Part shown: piece by piece, positions 34,083 through 46,900 of the stretch | Layout: every line of letters starts with the position of its first letter | Position numbering within the stretch: the first letter of the stretch is position 1 | Notes under the pieces: model-generated | Databases searched by the model: none | Told to the model about the DNA's origin: nothing | What the model saw: only the letters and a program-made list of their open reading frames with translations | Made by a program: the position numbers and the translations under genes | Origin: Aculops lycopersici | Taxonomy: Eukaryota > Arthropoda > Arachnida > Trombidiformes > Eriophyidae | Length of the DNA stretch: 64,000 bases | NCBI GenBank assembly: GCA_015350385.1 | Contig: WNKI01000004.1 | Location: 685,912 to 749,911, forward strand | Direction: 5' to 3'

Positions 34083-35792
34083 TCAGGATAGGACCTGATA
34101 GAGGATAGCGCGATTAATCTTTCCATTACTAGCCCCGTTGCTAGCTGCAACACTAGGCCCATTGTTGGGCGTTCCGTTGCTAGTTGCAACGTGTCCGTTA
34201 GTTTCATTTATGTCATCAACACGTTCGTTATTTCCATTCATATCGACATGTTCGGTAGTTACAATGCTGGCTAAATGTCCATTAGTTCCACTGCTGACTA
34301 AATGTCCGTTAGTTCCATTGCTGGCTACATATCCGTTAGTTCCATTGCTATTACTATTAACATGTCTGTTAGATCCATTGCTCTTGCCGTTGGACGACGA
34401 CGACGCTGAGATCCTGCGATCTATTTGTTGAAATATGTTTCGCGCTTCGCGAGCTACAATCTCGCCCTCGGTGAATATGCTAAGATCCTCGAGTTTCTCC
34501 TGACGGATTTGCTCCAACTTAGTTAGACCAGGTCCATCGCCATCACTATCGCCGTCCAAATCTGAGTCATCGCGCGAGTTATTTACCAGGCCAAGCTCGA
34601 ATCGTTCGCGAAGCTTTTTGGCCTTTCTACTCGCGTTCAATCGAATTTGTTCAATATCAGAGGGTGTTGATTTGATTGTTGATGAGTTGGTGTTGTTATG
34701 GCTGATGTTTCCATCATTTTGGCTACCGGCTACTTGCTGATTTTGACCATTAGTTTGCTGCAACAATTGTTGCTGTATGTCACTGGTTGAGAGTCCATTT
34801 AATACTGATAAATGTTCATTTGAGGGTCGACGCTGAGCTTGGGCAGCCTGCTCTTGTGCCTCCTTAATTGCTTGCTCATAAATATTCTTCACCGAGCCCT
34901 TCCGGCCCCGAGCCAATTGCTGTCTAATTCTAAGCAACTCTTCCTGTCGACCACTATCACCATTGTTTGCTCCTGCCCCTGTTCCTGCTCCATTGGCAAC
35001 ACCCTCGCCTGTTCCGTTAACATCAACTCCCTCGTCGTCGTCATCCTCGTCTAATCGTCTGTTCTTAATATCACCATTTTCCCATTGGATCTTCAATGTT
35101 GACAAATTAAGCGTCTTTGGCACATAAGTTGCTTGAGCTAGCTTGTTGGTGTTGTCACTATTTCCATTGCTAGTTCCATTGCTATTTTTATTCAAGAAGC
35201 CGTTAATATTTAGCTTGCCAATGGGTCTCCTCACTTCTGTCACCTGTTGGCTCTTGTTCTGTTCATTATCATCCTCACTTCCGCTCTCGTCCTCGTCAAC
35301 CACTTGCTCGCCCGCAATCCTCGACTCGTACTTCTTCAATCGTGCAATCAACGATTCGGATCGCTTTATGGGCAGTGGCTTGGTAGCGCTTGCTGGCGGC
35401 GATGCCAAATCCTCGGATCCATCCTGGCAACTTCTATTGAAGAAGCCATTTATATTTCCAAGCTTCTTTGGCACCGGCTTCTCAACACTGGATATGGGTC
35501 CAGTTAGAACGGCAGTGGGCGACTCGAAGGCCTTTCTGAATTGCTTTATATCAAACGAAGGTCTCTCAATGACAACGCCGGCTGAATTGCTATTCTGACT
35601 CTCGCCATTACAAGCGACATCGGCGCTGTCCTCGCTTCCACCCGCCAATCCGCGTTCGAATCTCTGTCTAATATTGCTGAGATTTAAATTCAACTGATCG
35701 AGTCCGTCATCTAACTTCGTCTCACTTCTGATGACATCCTTTGGCAACTCGGCTGGCACATTCTCGCAAATAATCAGGCGTTTCTTGAACAT
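34083..35792 (-). CDS. Unknown intracellular protein with repeated RFExGL-type motifs
   Basis: A 569-residue frame from the ATG at 35790-35792. No signal peptide or membrane segment. It contains related short helical motifs: IRQRFERGL near the N-terminus and LRERFELGL about residue 395, plus LIARLKKYESRI, separated by acidic, Ser/Asn/Gly-rich linkers. Two similar NGF motifs (GNINGFFNRS, KLNINGFLNK) also recur. The last 130 residues are a degenerate Asn-Gly-Thr repeat (NGTNGH units). The R-RFE-G motif recalls actin- and muscle-associated scaffold proteins, but I cannot name a family. A probable 201-base intron lies just upstream in the 5' UTR: donor AGCAG|GTAAAC at 35995 and acceptor ACCAG at 35795, two bases before the ATG, reading on the minus strand. 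A downstream exon cannot be excluded, though no strong donor was found before the stop. Confidence 0.65.
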   Translation of the reverse strand: MFKKRLIICENVPAELPKDVIRSETKLDDGLDQLNLNLSNIRQRFERGLAGGSEDSADVACNGESQNSNSAGVVIERPSFDIKQFRKAFESPTAVLTGPISSVEKPVPKKLGNINGFFNRSCQDGSEDLASPPASATKPLPIKRSESLIARLKKYESRIAGEQVVDEDESGSEDDNEQNKSQQVTEVRRPIGKLNINGFLNKNSNGTSNGNSDNTNKLAQATYVPKTLNLSTLKIQWENGDIKNRRLDEDDDDEGVDVNGTGEGVANGAGTGAGANNGDSGRQEELLRIRQQLARGRKGSVKNIYEQAIKEAQEQAAQAQRRPSNEHLSVLNGLSTSDIQQQLLQQTNGQNQQVAGSQNDGNISHNNTNSSTIKSTPSDIEQIRLNASRKAKKLRERFELGLVNNSRDDSDLDGDSDGDGPGLTKLEQIRQEKLEDLSIFTEGEIVAREARNIFQQIDRRISASSSSNGKSNGSNRHVNSNSNGTNGYVASNGTNGHLVSSGTNGHLASIVTTEHVDMNGNNERVDDINETNGHVATSNGTPNNGPSVAASNGASNGKINRAILYQVLS

Positions 35793-36512
35793 CTCTGGTT
35801 AAGTGTTGTTATTCTTTCTTTGTTTGGTGTGAAGTTTAAAATTAAAACATATAATCAACAAGTTAGCTGTTAGTCATTATGTGTTATTGTGCTTGCCAAT
35901 GAGTTAGGTGTATTCTTCTATCTATCCTTTTAAAAATCGATAGGATTAATTAGTAGGCGCAAGAGATTGTTTTAAATTAAATTTAGTTTGTTTACCTGCT
36001 GCTTTGATGCAATGGATTTGTTTGATCTCTAACACTTGAATGCCTCCTTGGCGTTAGTTCGATTTTCGTTTCTCCTTCTGTTTACCCCTCTTCTCTTAGC
36101 TTCTCACACGCACTTCTTTTCCCCAAAAGGAGAATCCACGCAATGCGACCCCCCTGTTTAACGCTCGCAAACAGGGCCTTCTTCCCCACTTGACTTTTGC
36201 AGTGGCTCAAGCTGGCCGGCTTCCAGCTCTCAGCGGCTCAGCTCACAAACGCACACGCTTTTTTCCCCACCTGACTTATCCGTATAGCTCGCTCGCACAT
36301 AGGGATGATGGTCGTGTGCGCTGGCTCGCAGAATTAGGGATGCTCTACCGGTATAACTTGCAGGCTCAAGCGGAGAAATTTTTCCCCTCTTTTTCACGCA
36401 ATTTACCTGCCGCCGCGGCAGGTTACCTGCTGAGCAGCCCAACCCACGACGCGTGGGTCGTTTGGACCATCATCCCCGTGGTCTACATATACATACCTAC
36501 TCCCGTGTTAAA

Positions 36513-36556
<44 letters not shown>

Positions 36557-39500
36557 AACTACTGTACAATACATACAAACACTGATGCACTGCAAGAGCG
36601 GCCAAAGGCAAAGCCAAAGTTATATTGGGCAGCCATAGGCGAGGGAGAGATCTTAATTGTTGGCTCGCTTGCTGCTTTAGCTTTTAAGACTATCATTACT
36701 GCCATTGCAACCCCCAACTGCCGACTGAGGAGAGCCGCGGTGTTGGTTTTCCACCAGTTGACATGTCGACGGGTGCCAACTTTCGCTAGCTCACTTACAG
36801 TCTTGTTTCTCCTTTACTCGGTCAGCTTTTAGTGTATCCAGTTGTTATTGTTGTTGTTCTCTTTTGAGATTGCTCGTCTCTTTGAAGATAAACGAGCAGA
36901 ACTTCGAGAGAAAGAAGGTAGAGGCTGGATATAATAGAAAATAATTATAACAACAATAACTGTTACCTTTCGAGTTGATGGTAGGGGGAGCAAGCGGACG
37001 TCTAGTTGGCCAAGTCGCTAGGCGCGCTCGCCGCTAGTTCCTCTTGTTGGCTATGCGAATGGGGAGAGAGCTGTTGCTAGCAAAGTTCATTGAACTTGTA
37101 CTAGTTTTCATCTTCGGTGTCCATCCCTCTCTATTGTGTGACCATTTTATTCGATTGCATTGTTGTCGCATTTCTATTTAACATGATTTGCATGTGCGTT
37201 TTAAAATAAGGGGAAAGAGATGGGATTCTTACGGTAAAGAGGAGGATCAAGGCACAAAATCAAATCTTCATTTTCAAAAAATTGAGTTGACTGGCCCCAA
37301 ATTGAATTGCATATCGTCACACTTTTCCCAGACTTTGGCCCGAATTTAAACTCGGATTCAACTTTGCAATGGTTAACGACTAGGACGACGGGCAAGATGA
37401 CGGGCAAACAATTAGCGCCTTCTACAAATGAGTCCCCGATTGGCATCAAATGAAACACAAGATTGTCCACTTCAAGTTGCAGCATGGAGACACGGGACCA
37501 ACCAAATGGTAGGTCTCAATTCTAAACCAAAGAAGCTAGATTGATTTCTCTCCTGCCAAGCGACGTTTTTCCAATTTAGAATGAAGACGAAGATAAATGA
37601 ATGGAGCAATCGTGTCGCGCCACTAGGTTATGTTTGAAATGGTTGTTTTGAAATTAGTTTTAACTAGACCATCCTCAAGCGTGAATAATTGTTCCTACTA
37701 TCATCTCAACTTCCCATACATCCTAACGCTGCTCGTTATTTCACTCCCACAAATCTCCCTCTTGTCACATAAACTCCTGGTCTTCTGTTGCCTCTGATGA
37801 CGTCGTAACTAGCTCTTGGTTTGCTCTGCCAGCCAAATGGCCGGTTTATTGATGAAGAATTCGGCTCCCGATTAACAAACGTCATCAACTCTCGACGATG
37901 GCAAAAGTGAAAGCAACAACAGTAGCAACAGCAACGTGGGCCAGCAAGTTGATCGCAATCGCAAACTAACCGCTCAAAGTCAATGCGGCGACTGGCCGAT
38001 GGATGCTTGTTTACGGTTAGATTTGTGTGTTGAAAGCCAAAAACTCTAGGCCAGTTCGCTTGCAATAGTTTACTAGCTGCTCACTTGCTTGCTTGTTATA
38101 ATAATAGGAGAACTCGGGGAGCAAGAAGAAGGAGAAGGAGAAGAAGAAGGGAGCGCATAATTTAAATCAATTAGAGAAGTGAGGAGGCAGAATTCGTTCT
38201 ATGCCTAGAGAGTTCAACAAACTTTTAAAAATTACATAACAACACGGCGTTTCCTTGAGACGTCTTGTCGGTCGCTATAGCCTCTTTTTTCTCTCGCTAT
38301 GCGCCCGTCGCTTGTGATGACTTTTCGCTGTTTGTGTTCGAGTTTTTTTTCCTTCTCTTTCTTTATAAAACTTTCGACGAGACGATGAAACTCGGTACAG
38401 GCAGAGTAGTAATGAGAAAAAGCAATGGCGATAGCCGTTTTCCATGGCGATTGTGGATTGCTATGGAAAAAGAGCGAGAGGTTTACTGACCTGACTCTCG
38501 ACTAACTTGCTGCGCCGCGCAAAGTCTTCTTACACTTTTGCCAGGCCCATTTGTGAGAATCAGGTCACATTATTGTGAGTGTGTTTGTGTGACGTAAATG
38601 AGGTGCGATTACTAAACTCGAAAGTTCCCCATTTCTCCACTAGAATAATCCATCTCTCAAACTATTGGCCACTCATACATGGCCTTTTGAGTCTGTCATT
38701 GCGAGATTGGAATGGATGGTTTTTGAACGCCACCTAGATGGAGCAACTAGAAACGACTCAATGGATTGACCGGATGGTCGCTAGCTATTTAGTTAGACAA
38801 AAGCTAGAGGTCGCTAAAATCTGGGCTTATCTCACTCGCTCTGCTGTTGCTCATGCAGACAAGCGACAAAAGAGCAACACCTACAGCTGCGGCTTTGCTC
38901 CGATTACGGTTATTTGAGTGGCGATACTGCAAAGCCGACTTCCTCTTGACGCTAGCGTAGCGACGACGACGATGATAACAAAAACAACCTGTTGCCGACT
39001 CGCTCTAGAACTAAATACCCGACAGATGATACAATTACACAAAATCTTGTTTGCCGATGGGATTCTCCAAATTTACGTGTTATCCACCTTGAGAGGTGTA
39101 ACAAGCGGCTTTAGTTCGAATCGATTGCACGGCCACCAACCAAAACTAAACTATAAACCTGACGTTCAAGTTTTCTGTTTTCTTACTAAAAACACGTTAC
39201 ACCTGTACCGCTTGAGAGATCCTGTTAGATCCAAACATGATGGGATAATATTGAATAACGATTGGAATTTACAGCTTTAGCTCTGGTCATTCGAGAGTTG
39301 AGTGGGTATATCCCAATCCACTGCTTTCCCCTTCCGTCGTTACTGCCATTAAGAAGGGGGGGGGGAAAGCAGACATTATAGCGGCAAGTTAAGACAGCCG
39401 TCGGTCGGTCTGCACAAGTAGCAACGACTGTAACAACAGCCTGTTGGTCGCCTGTAGATTTGCGAGCGGCGATCGAGTTGATCTTTGTAAAGAGAAGTGT

Positions 39501-40202
39501 TGTTGTAGCTACTCTTGTTGTGCAATAGGTAAACACAACAATGATAACTCTCGCCTCCCGACCAACTCGCTGCTGGCCGACCGGCTAGCCAGCTTGCCAA
39601 GCAGCCACCAGTAACAAGCCCAATGCGGCGGCCAAGAGACACAGGCTCACATGTTGTCAGTGTTACAACGGCAGCAGCAGCAACCACCTTGCGACAGTTC
39701 GGGGGCGGCGACTGCAAGAGAGACAGCGGCGCCTTGGGGTTTTTGTTTGACCAACACAAACTTTCACTTCTATACTCCTACTTGCTGCACTTGCGACGAT
39801 AGATTTGAAACCAGTGTCAAGCTGGATAGTCGCCAGTTGGATAGCCGAGCGCAATCATTTCAGAGGCTGAGGCGCGAGCACATTGTGATACACACAGCAG
39901 CAACTAGCGACGGGTTTAACTGTAACGAGCTTAGCGTGGGGAGAAGGCAGTGATCTGCACGAGTTAAATAACAATCACATAATCATCATTACATCATAGT
40001 TGTTAGTTGCCATCGTCATCAGCTCGTTTGCTTTCATCTTTCTTTTCTTTCTTTCATTCCTTGCACACTTGTTGCTTTGGAAGAGAAAACTAACATCAAG
40101 TGGTAGAGCAACGACTTAAGGGGGTGAAACAGTTGATACATACAAATATATATATATATATATATCTAAAGAATCTATTATATTCAAAAGCAAGATTCAG
40201 GT
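35793..40202. other. Long intergenic region between divergent genes
   Basis: About 4.4 kb. It includes a likely 5' UTR exon and intron of the antisense gene (35795-35996), a (CTA)n repeat at 36511-36558, an 8-bp GC inverted repeat near 36410, a run of nine G at about 39357 and a (TA)n run at 40146-40165. A CAG|GTATGA donor-like site at 40200 may end a 5' UTR exon of the peroxidase gene. No protein-coding gene is supported. Confidence 0.5.
36511..36558. repeat. (CTA)n microsatellite
   Basis: About 15 units of CTA in the intergenic region, ending in a degenerate CAACTACTG. Confidence 0.95.
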
Positions 40203-40631
40203 ATGATCATCATGAGAAACGACGTGCACGGCGAGAGCGAGTGTATCAGGAGCGCTGTCGAGTTGGTTAGTGAGAAGTTTGTTGAAATTGATGGTCGAAC
40301 ATTTGATGTGGTTGCAACATACTCTACAAGTTGTCGACCAAGCGACAACATCAACAGCGGCACATCAACTAGTGGTTTTAGGACAGGAGATTTAGAAAAG
40401 GAAGAGAAAGAAGAACTGGAAGAAGATGAAGCTATAGAAGCAACCTCTTGGACCATCAGCAAAACAAGAGCAAGAAGAAGGATACCTGAACAGGTGACTA
40501 TAAGAAATAATAAGAGATATAACTATACTGGAACTACAACCTCCGGATCAAGAAACGATGTCGCATTGATGAAACGAATCGAGCCACTCAATTATTTATT
40601 GAAAACTTTCATGATTCCTAAAACTATCAAA

Positions 40632-40940
40632 ATGTGCCACTCCACTACTATTGCTACTCCCTCATTAGTCCTCATGTTTTTTGCGCTTGCACTCAACCAG
40701 CTTCCGGTTGGTTGTGATGCATTCAACGGGTCGCCTCACGACTACAGTAATCCGAAGGCAGTTGAGATGATAACCGGACACAATGGTGGAGGTGTTGGTG
40801 GTGTAAAGGATGCAATTACTGGACTTCAGATTCCAAACAGTGAGCTGCTGCCTCTGCCGCCATTTGCGCCCACCAGGCGCCCGAGTGGCGGCCAGCTGAT
40901 GGCCATGGCCGCCCTACCAAACAACTCGATCCGTCAACAA

Positions 40941-40998
<58 letters not shown>

Positions 40999-43900
40999 TT
41001 GTTACGTTTGGAGCTGCATCAAGTTTAACAGGTGGCGCCCTGGCCTCGCCTCCAGTGGTGGCGCCGATTGCTTCCTTAAATCAACCACAACCCTCTCCCC
41101 AAGCGCAGGATTCTCAGGAGATTCCGCGAGTTTCCGGTAGTCAGAGGAAGTTTACCAAAATCAACGAGCTCGATGTTTTTCTCGACGACATGAATCACCA
41201 GGAACTTCGAACTTTGGCCTCGGGGCAGCCGATTGGAGATTTGTTTCGGCCAAAACTAAGCTCAAACAACTCGCTCATGTCGCAGCAATCGCAACAGCAC
41301 CAACAACAAGATCTAAAGCATCGCCGCCAGTTGGAACTACCACCTGTTGATGGGGCCAGCGGTGCGCCCATCAACGGCGGAGGAGGTGGCGGGGATAGTC
41401 TAGATTCGGGCGCGCAAAGTAGACAACAAATTTACTCGGAATGCGCGCTAATATTACAAAGGACCTACGTGAAGAATATTGATGATCCAAAGTAAGTAGT
41501 TGAACAAAAATCTCAATTCCATTGACTAAAATGAACAACTCGTCGTGCTCTCAATCGGTTTCATTGGTTTTGCGTTGAGCTGTTCAATTTGAGTTTGTGT
41601 GATTGAACACGTTCATCACATTTACTGGCCATATCTGTCATTGTCAGTGAGCAGTCAGTAAACTTTGAACTTGGCCTCAAGTGAACTGACACTGCCACAA
41701 CTATGAGTTACCCTGGGAGCGCGACGACAATTCATCAACAGTTGGCCAGAAGAGAGCCGCAAGCTAGCCAACAATTTGTATGATGATTGGCCAGCGCACA
41801 GGTGGCCACTCTCCACCTTTTGATCCCATTGATCTTCAGAACCAAGTTGGCAAAGCCGAGGCGAGGCTCAAAAATGGCAGAGAGGGATTGATAAAAGCGC
41901 GCGAGCATTCCAAAGTGAGCAGCCATCATTACGGTCAACAGTCGGTGGTCAGTTCGCATTTTGCCTTCTCCCTAGCCCTCTCGTTGAAATTTTTGAAATG
42001 TTTTAGATGTTTGAAATATCTTACTCACACTGACAACAAACGATATGAGCAACGATGAATGCAATAACCACAACCACAACACCGACGATCCTTTGAAACA
42101 CCCTGGCCTCCCGCTTCAAATTCACACACTCGCTCTTTTGCTTGGCTAGTAATGATTGTTGCGATGATGATGATGATGACGTAATGACACGCCGCCGACA
42201 CTAGTTCATCCGGTTGGCTGGCGAGCTTCCGTTAGATTTGAGAGAGTTGGAGGTGCAACGAGTCCGTTGACTTGCCGAATGCACGTCAACGACGATTTGT
42301 GTTTTGTGTTGAGATTTAAATTCACCAGCGGCCGAACCCGCGCGTTGTTTTGCAAGCCCTTGCCGGCCAAACTTCATGACAACAACCAGGACAGCTCAAC
42401 AAGTGGGTTTTTGTGCCCACCACATGGAGAGGGCAAGCGAGCGAGTGAAAGTATTCTTGTTGCAAAGCCAATTGAGACGTCACTGCCGCTCGTCGTCTTG
42501 TCGGCTCACGGCTGGCTTCCGCTTGAGCGCGAGCTAATACTTGTATTCTGATTTTGGCAAGACCGCAACAGGTAACGAGGGGAAAAATTGCGTCATCCAA
42601 TCCTCAAGTGGAACCGTAGTAACTCTCTCGATGGCCAGAGAGAGTTACGATTTAATTGATTCACTCAATAGCTCCACATGTCGATTTGACCGATGAAAAC
42701 ATTGACTTCTCCAATATTTTCCAATAGTTCCCATAAACTTGACCATAGCACAAAAAGGGTAGCAGCAGGGATGGCGCTCTGCTTTCCGCGCTCGTCGCGC
42801 CAACCAGAGCGAGAAGTCTCTCGTCACAACAACAGGCGTCCGGCCACTTGTTGATGCCCGCTCTGACCTACGGCTGTGGTGTAAGTTTGGTTGTTGTGTG
42901 CACTAGCCGGCCGATTGGCATTACAAACACACCACCTTGCCAACACCATCCAACAGGTGGACTCTCTCGCTCACTCGCCGGCTTCTCTCTAGTCTGCTGC
43001 AATTAAATAATATGACGCCACCGACCCACCGACGACAATACTCGTCAAATTTTAAACAGCAGTGGAGAGTGGCGCTTGTTGCGAGACGTTAAACTTGCCC
43101 TCGGTGGCCACAATCGATGGGCCATCGATCGTCACAGAGTTGGTCGTCGTTCTAGTTGTCGCCATCGACTTTGTCACTTTTCCAACTTGTCTTGCCCAAG
43201 ATCCGGTAGTTGTTGTCAGTTCGGTTGTTGTTGCTGCCGCCGTGGCCATCTACTGTGGCTCTTGGCCAGAGTTTCTTGGTTGCTGTGGCTGGTGGACAGC
43301 CATCTGGAAAGTTAGCCTGCCGACAGGTTGGCCAGCGAGCAAGTCGCGCACAATTAGTCTGCCGGCCAGACGACGGGCCAGCTGGACTCGTCATAGTCAT
43401 CGTTGGCGACGTCAGCCAAGACCAATCGTCGAGTCCAGCGGCCGGACGGTCAGACTAGTTGTGCAATCTGCAGGGAGCATTATGGTCGTCGACGCCTTTT
43501 CCAACACCAGCTTACCTGAGACTATCGATGGGCCAAGGAGAATCGATCTCACCTTTCGGCGGCAACGGCGGCAGCAATAGCGATGGAGGTGAGAGTGAGA
43601 GTGACACTGCGCGCTACTCGCTTGGCACAGTGTACTAACTTTTGCCTTGCCAGCTGGCGGCGAAGAGCGGCCGACGCCGCCTCGACTCGGCGCCTCAAAC
43701 TTGTTTACCGCTCTCGCTCATTAAGGACCCGAACTAAACCAATAACGACGACTACGCCGGTTGCCACCAAAACCAATCAATCAGCTCCAAAGCGGCGCCA
43801 CCTTAAGCTGATCCACTCGCTCATTACCTGCTGCGGTTGTCGTCGGCGGTCGCCGGCAGTCGTCGTGGTGAGCCCAGTGTCTGGCGAGCTTACTTTCTGC

Positions 43901-46900
43901 GATGGTCGATCAATTTGAGTACCTTAGGGCGAGTGGAGAGTGGAGTCACTTTACCTGTTGACTTTTTCACTTTTCACCAAAAAGGCGCCGTTATTGTTGT
44001 GACGCATGCAGTTACTTTACACTAGCTGGCGCACACTATTCATCCAAAGCACCGGTCACTTGACACTTGTTGCCTCTTATGCTGGCATAAGATAACAACA
44101 ACCACACTAGCCATAAGAGCAGCGGCGGCAACAACAAAACAACCTCCGTTGCTCAGTGAACCGTTATGACTTGATGCAGCCTTTCATTCCATTCCAGTCC
44201 TTTTCAGTCCATTCTAATTCTTAGTGTGTTAGAATGAGAGAATCAAGTGAAAGTGTGTATAAAAATATATCTGCTTGCACATGTGGATATATGCGGAATA
44301 CCTTTTCTTTCTCATTATAAAGCAATAGGAATAGTGAGAGCTTTGCGCTCCAGCGCAATTTGGATCTATTCATCAAACAAACATAGGTGGTGACCGATGA
44401 TATTGACGTTGCCAGGCTAGCGGCGGCGGCGGCTGCTGCTGCGGCGACACCAGGTAGTGGCCGCTGCCGGTAGCCAGTTGCTCGGGTGAGCAACGGTGGC
44501 GACAGTGGTAGTAGTTCGCGGGTGCCTTTTTGCCTAGACTCTCCCTCTCAGCTTGTTTGCTGCTTGCTAGCTTGATGTGCTAACGGTCTGAGATCCCACT
44601 TCAAGTCAGCAGCCTACTAAACCATTTCCAGGTTAACTGACCGCCCAGACAACACAACACAACGCATATTCAAAAGCACGGCAATAGACTCATTCGGCTG
44701 GTGACTTTTGACCACCTTTGTCTAGTGGCTTGGTGTCTAGTTGCTGCTGGCACCTGGTCTTTGTGCCTGACTTTCGGCTGCGGCGGCGGCGGCGGCGGCG
44801 GCGGCCATTAGTGTCGACTAGCCGGCCAAACTGTATGCTAAGAGCTTAGGAAAGTCTTGAAAATTAACAGTGCAATAACAATAACTACTGCCACTACCAA
44901 TGTGCCCTGTTATTTGACACTAATTTCCGCTAATTTGCACACAAACTGTCTAGTCTAGTTAGCGCAGCGACTCACCTGTCGCTCTCTCTTTCTCTCACAC
45001 ACACACTCTTTCATACAGTGATGATTTGATTTCTTGCCTTCAATTTACTCGACCAACCATTGTTGTCTCTGTCTGTTTATACATTTAATGATGCCACCTT
45101 TACACAATCGTCAACCAGGCGGACGTCCTGACTAACTCATCAAAACCTCTACATTACAAACAAACAAACAGACATCAGCTAGTGCCGTTTGGAAAGACTG
45201 AGCAAGCCTGCATCAGCTACAAGGACATTGACCGGGCAGTTGAGCAGGCGAAGCACCAATTGAAATTCCGCGAGCTTGCCAAGAAACGAAAGAAGCTGTC
45301 GAAGGCGCAGGTTGCCGCTGGAGGCGCGCCAATTCCTCCATTTGAAATTATACACGCAACTTTGGAGCCACCTGAGGATTTAATTGCAGCCATTGGCGAG
45401 ATTAACATGGCAACCACACAGATTCTCGCGGATCAATTTGATCTGTCCAACGACGAGCTACTCAATGGACTGCCACTGATTGATATGTCAAAGACAAAGT
45501 TTTGGGACATCTGTCCGCTGTTGGTTAAGCAAGATATTAAGTGTGAAATCTCTCGCTTTAGAACATTCACTGGCCATTGTAACAATTTGAAGCATCCAAC
45601 TTGGGGCGCCGCAATGACACCCTTTGCACGCTACCTGCCACCTATTCACCCGGACGGCATTTGGTTGCCCAGGAGGTCAATTGTGACTGAGGTTACGTTT
45701 GATATGCCTGCAAACACCGAGTTGCACCACCACACTCACCTGCACCATCATCACAGCCATCCGATGCACGAGGAGCCATTTGATTCGCACGCAAGTGGAG
45801 CGCCCACTGTCCGCTTCCCGGTATTTAGCGACCAGGATGCAGTTGATCCGCGCCAGACAACTTCGGGACCGGTCACGCCCAAAATGCACAGAAACCATCA
45901 CCACTACCAACAGCAGCCGACTCACTCATTCGGGGATCCTCATAGACACGCGCCCCTATTTGGTGGCACTAATCCACACAGACACCTGTTGTCGCTGGAT
46001 GTGGCCCACGGCGAGACGCCCGATCAGCTCGCCTCTGCGGGCTCGGTCCAGTTTCCCAGTCACGCCCCCGCCGCTGGTCCCGCGAACGAGCTAGTCGAAG
46101 AGATGCGCTCGGAAATGATTGCCGACTTCCGCAACGAGCTCCCGGGACCGGGCGGTATGTCGGCTTCCGCCGTCGCCACCATTGCGCCCGAAATGGTGGG
46201 AAATTTGCACAGATTTGGTTACCACAGACCAATGGGCGCCGCGTCGGCTCTGGCTCCGTCGCATTTAGCACAGGGATCAATGAATGGACACTCACCAAGC
46301 AACTTTGCCATTCCTCAACCGATGGCTCCGCCTCCGCCACACCCACTTGTTCCCGAATCAACTAACGGTTTAACTAGCGCCTCAAGCCAGAAGCATCACC
46401 ACAAGCGCCCTATGTCCTTGGATTTGCCATCAGCCAGATTGGTCACCTCAGTAGTGCATAGAGACATGGATATTCCAGCCCACGATTTTTCAATTCTGTT
46501 TATGAGTTGGGGTCAGCTCTTGGATCACGATATGACGCGTGCGGCGCAACCACCTTCATGTAAGTACTTACCTGCAATTTTCATTAATATCTCGATCGTT
46601 AATCCAAACAAGTGTTTGCTCATTGCTAACAATTCATTCAATCATTTACCTCATCCCCAACCCAAAATAATCACAACAACAATAACAAAACAGCCATCAA
46701 GTGCTGCACCGACGATGGCCAACCGAAGCACAAGTTGTGCTTGCCAATTTCAGTGCCGCCAAACGATCCGTTTTACAGCAAATTCAACGTTCAATGTCTA
46801 GAATTTAGACGCACCCTTGCGGGCGTCAGGCCAAACTGTGTCCTTGGTCCTCGGGTCCACCAAAACGCCATCACCTCGCCGATCGACGCAAACTTTGTCT

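Noticed and set aside
43062..43580. Hydrophobic frame in the peroxidase intron
   Set aside because: It lacks a convincing ATG, has overlapping open frames on both strands in GC-rich DNA, and matches no protein family.
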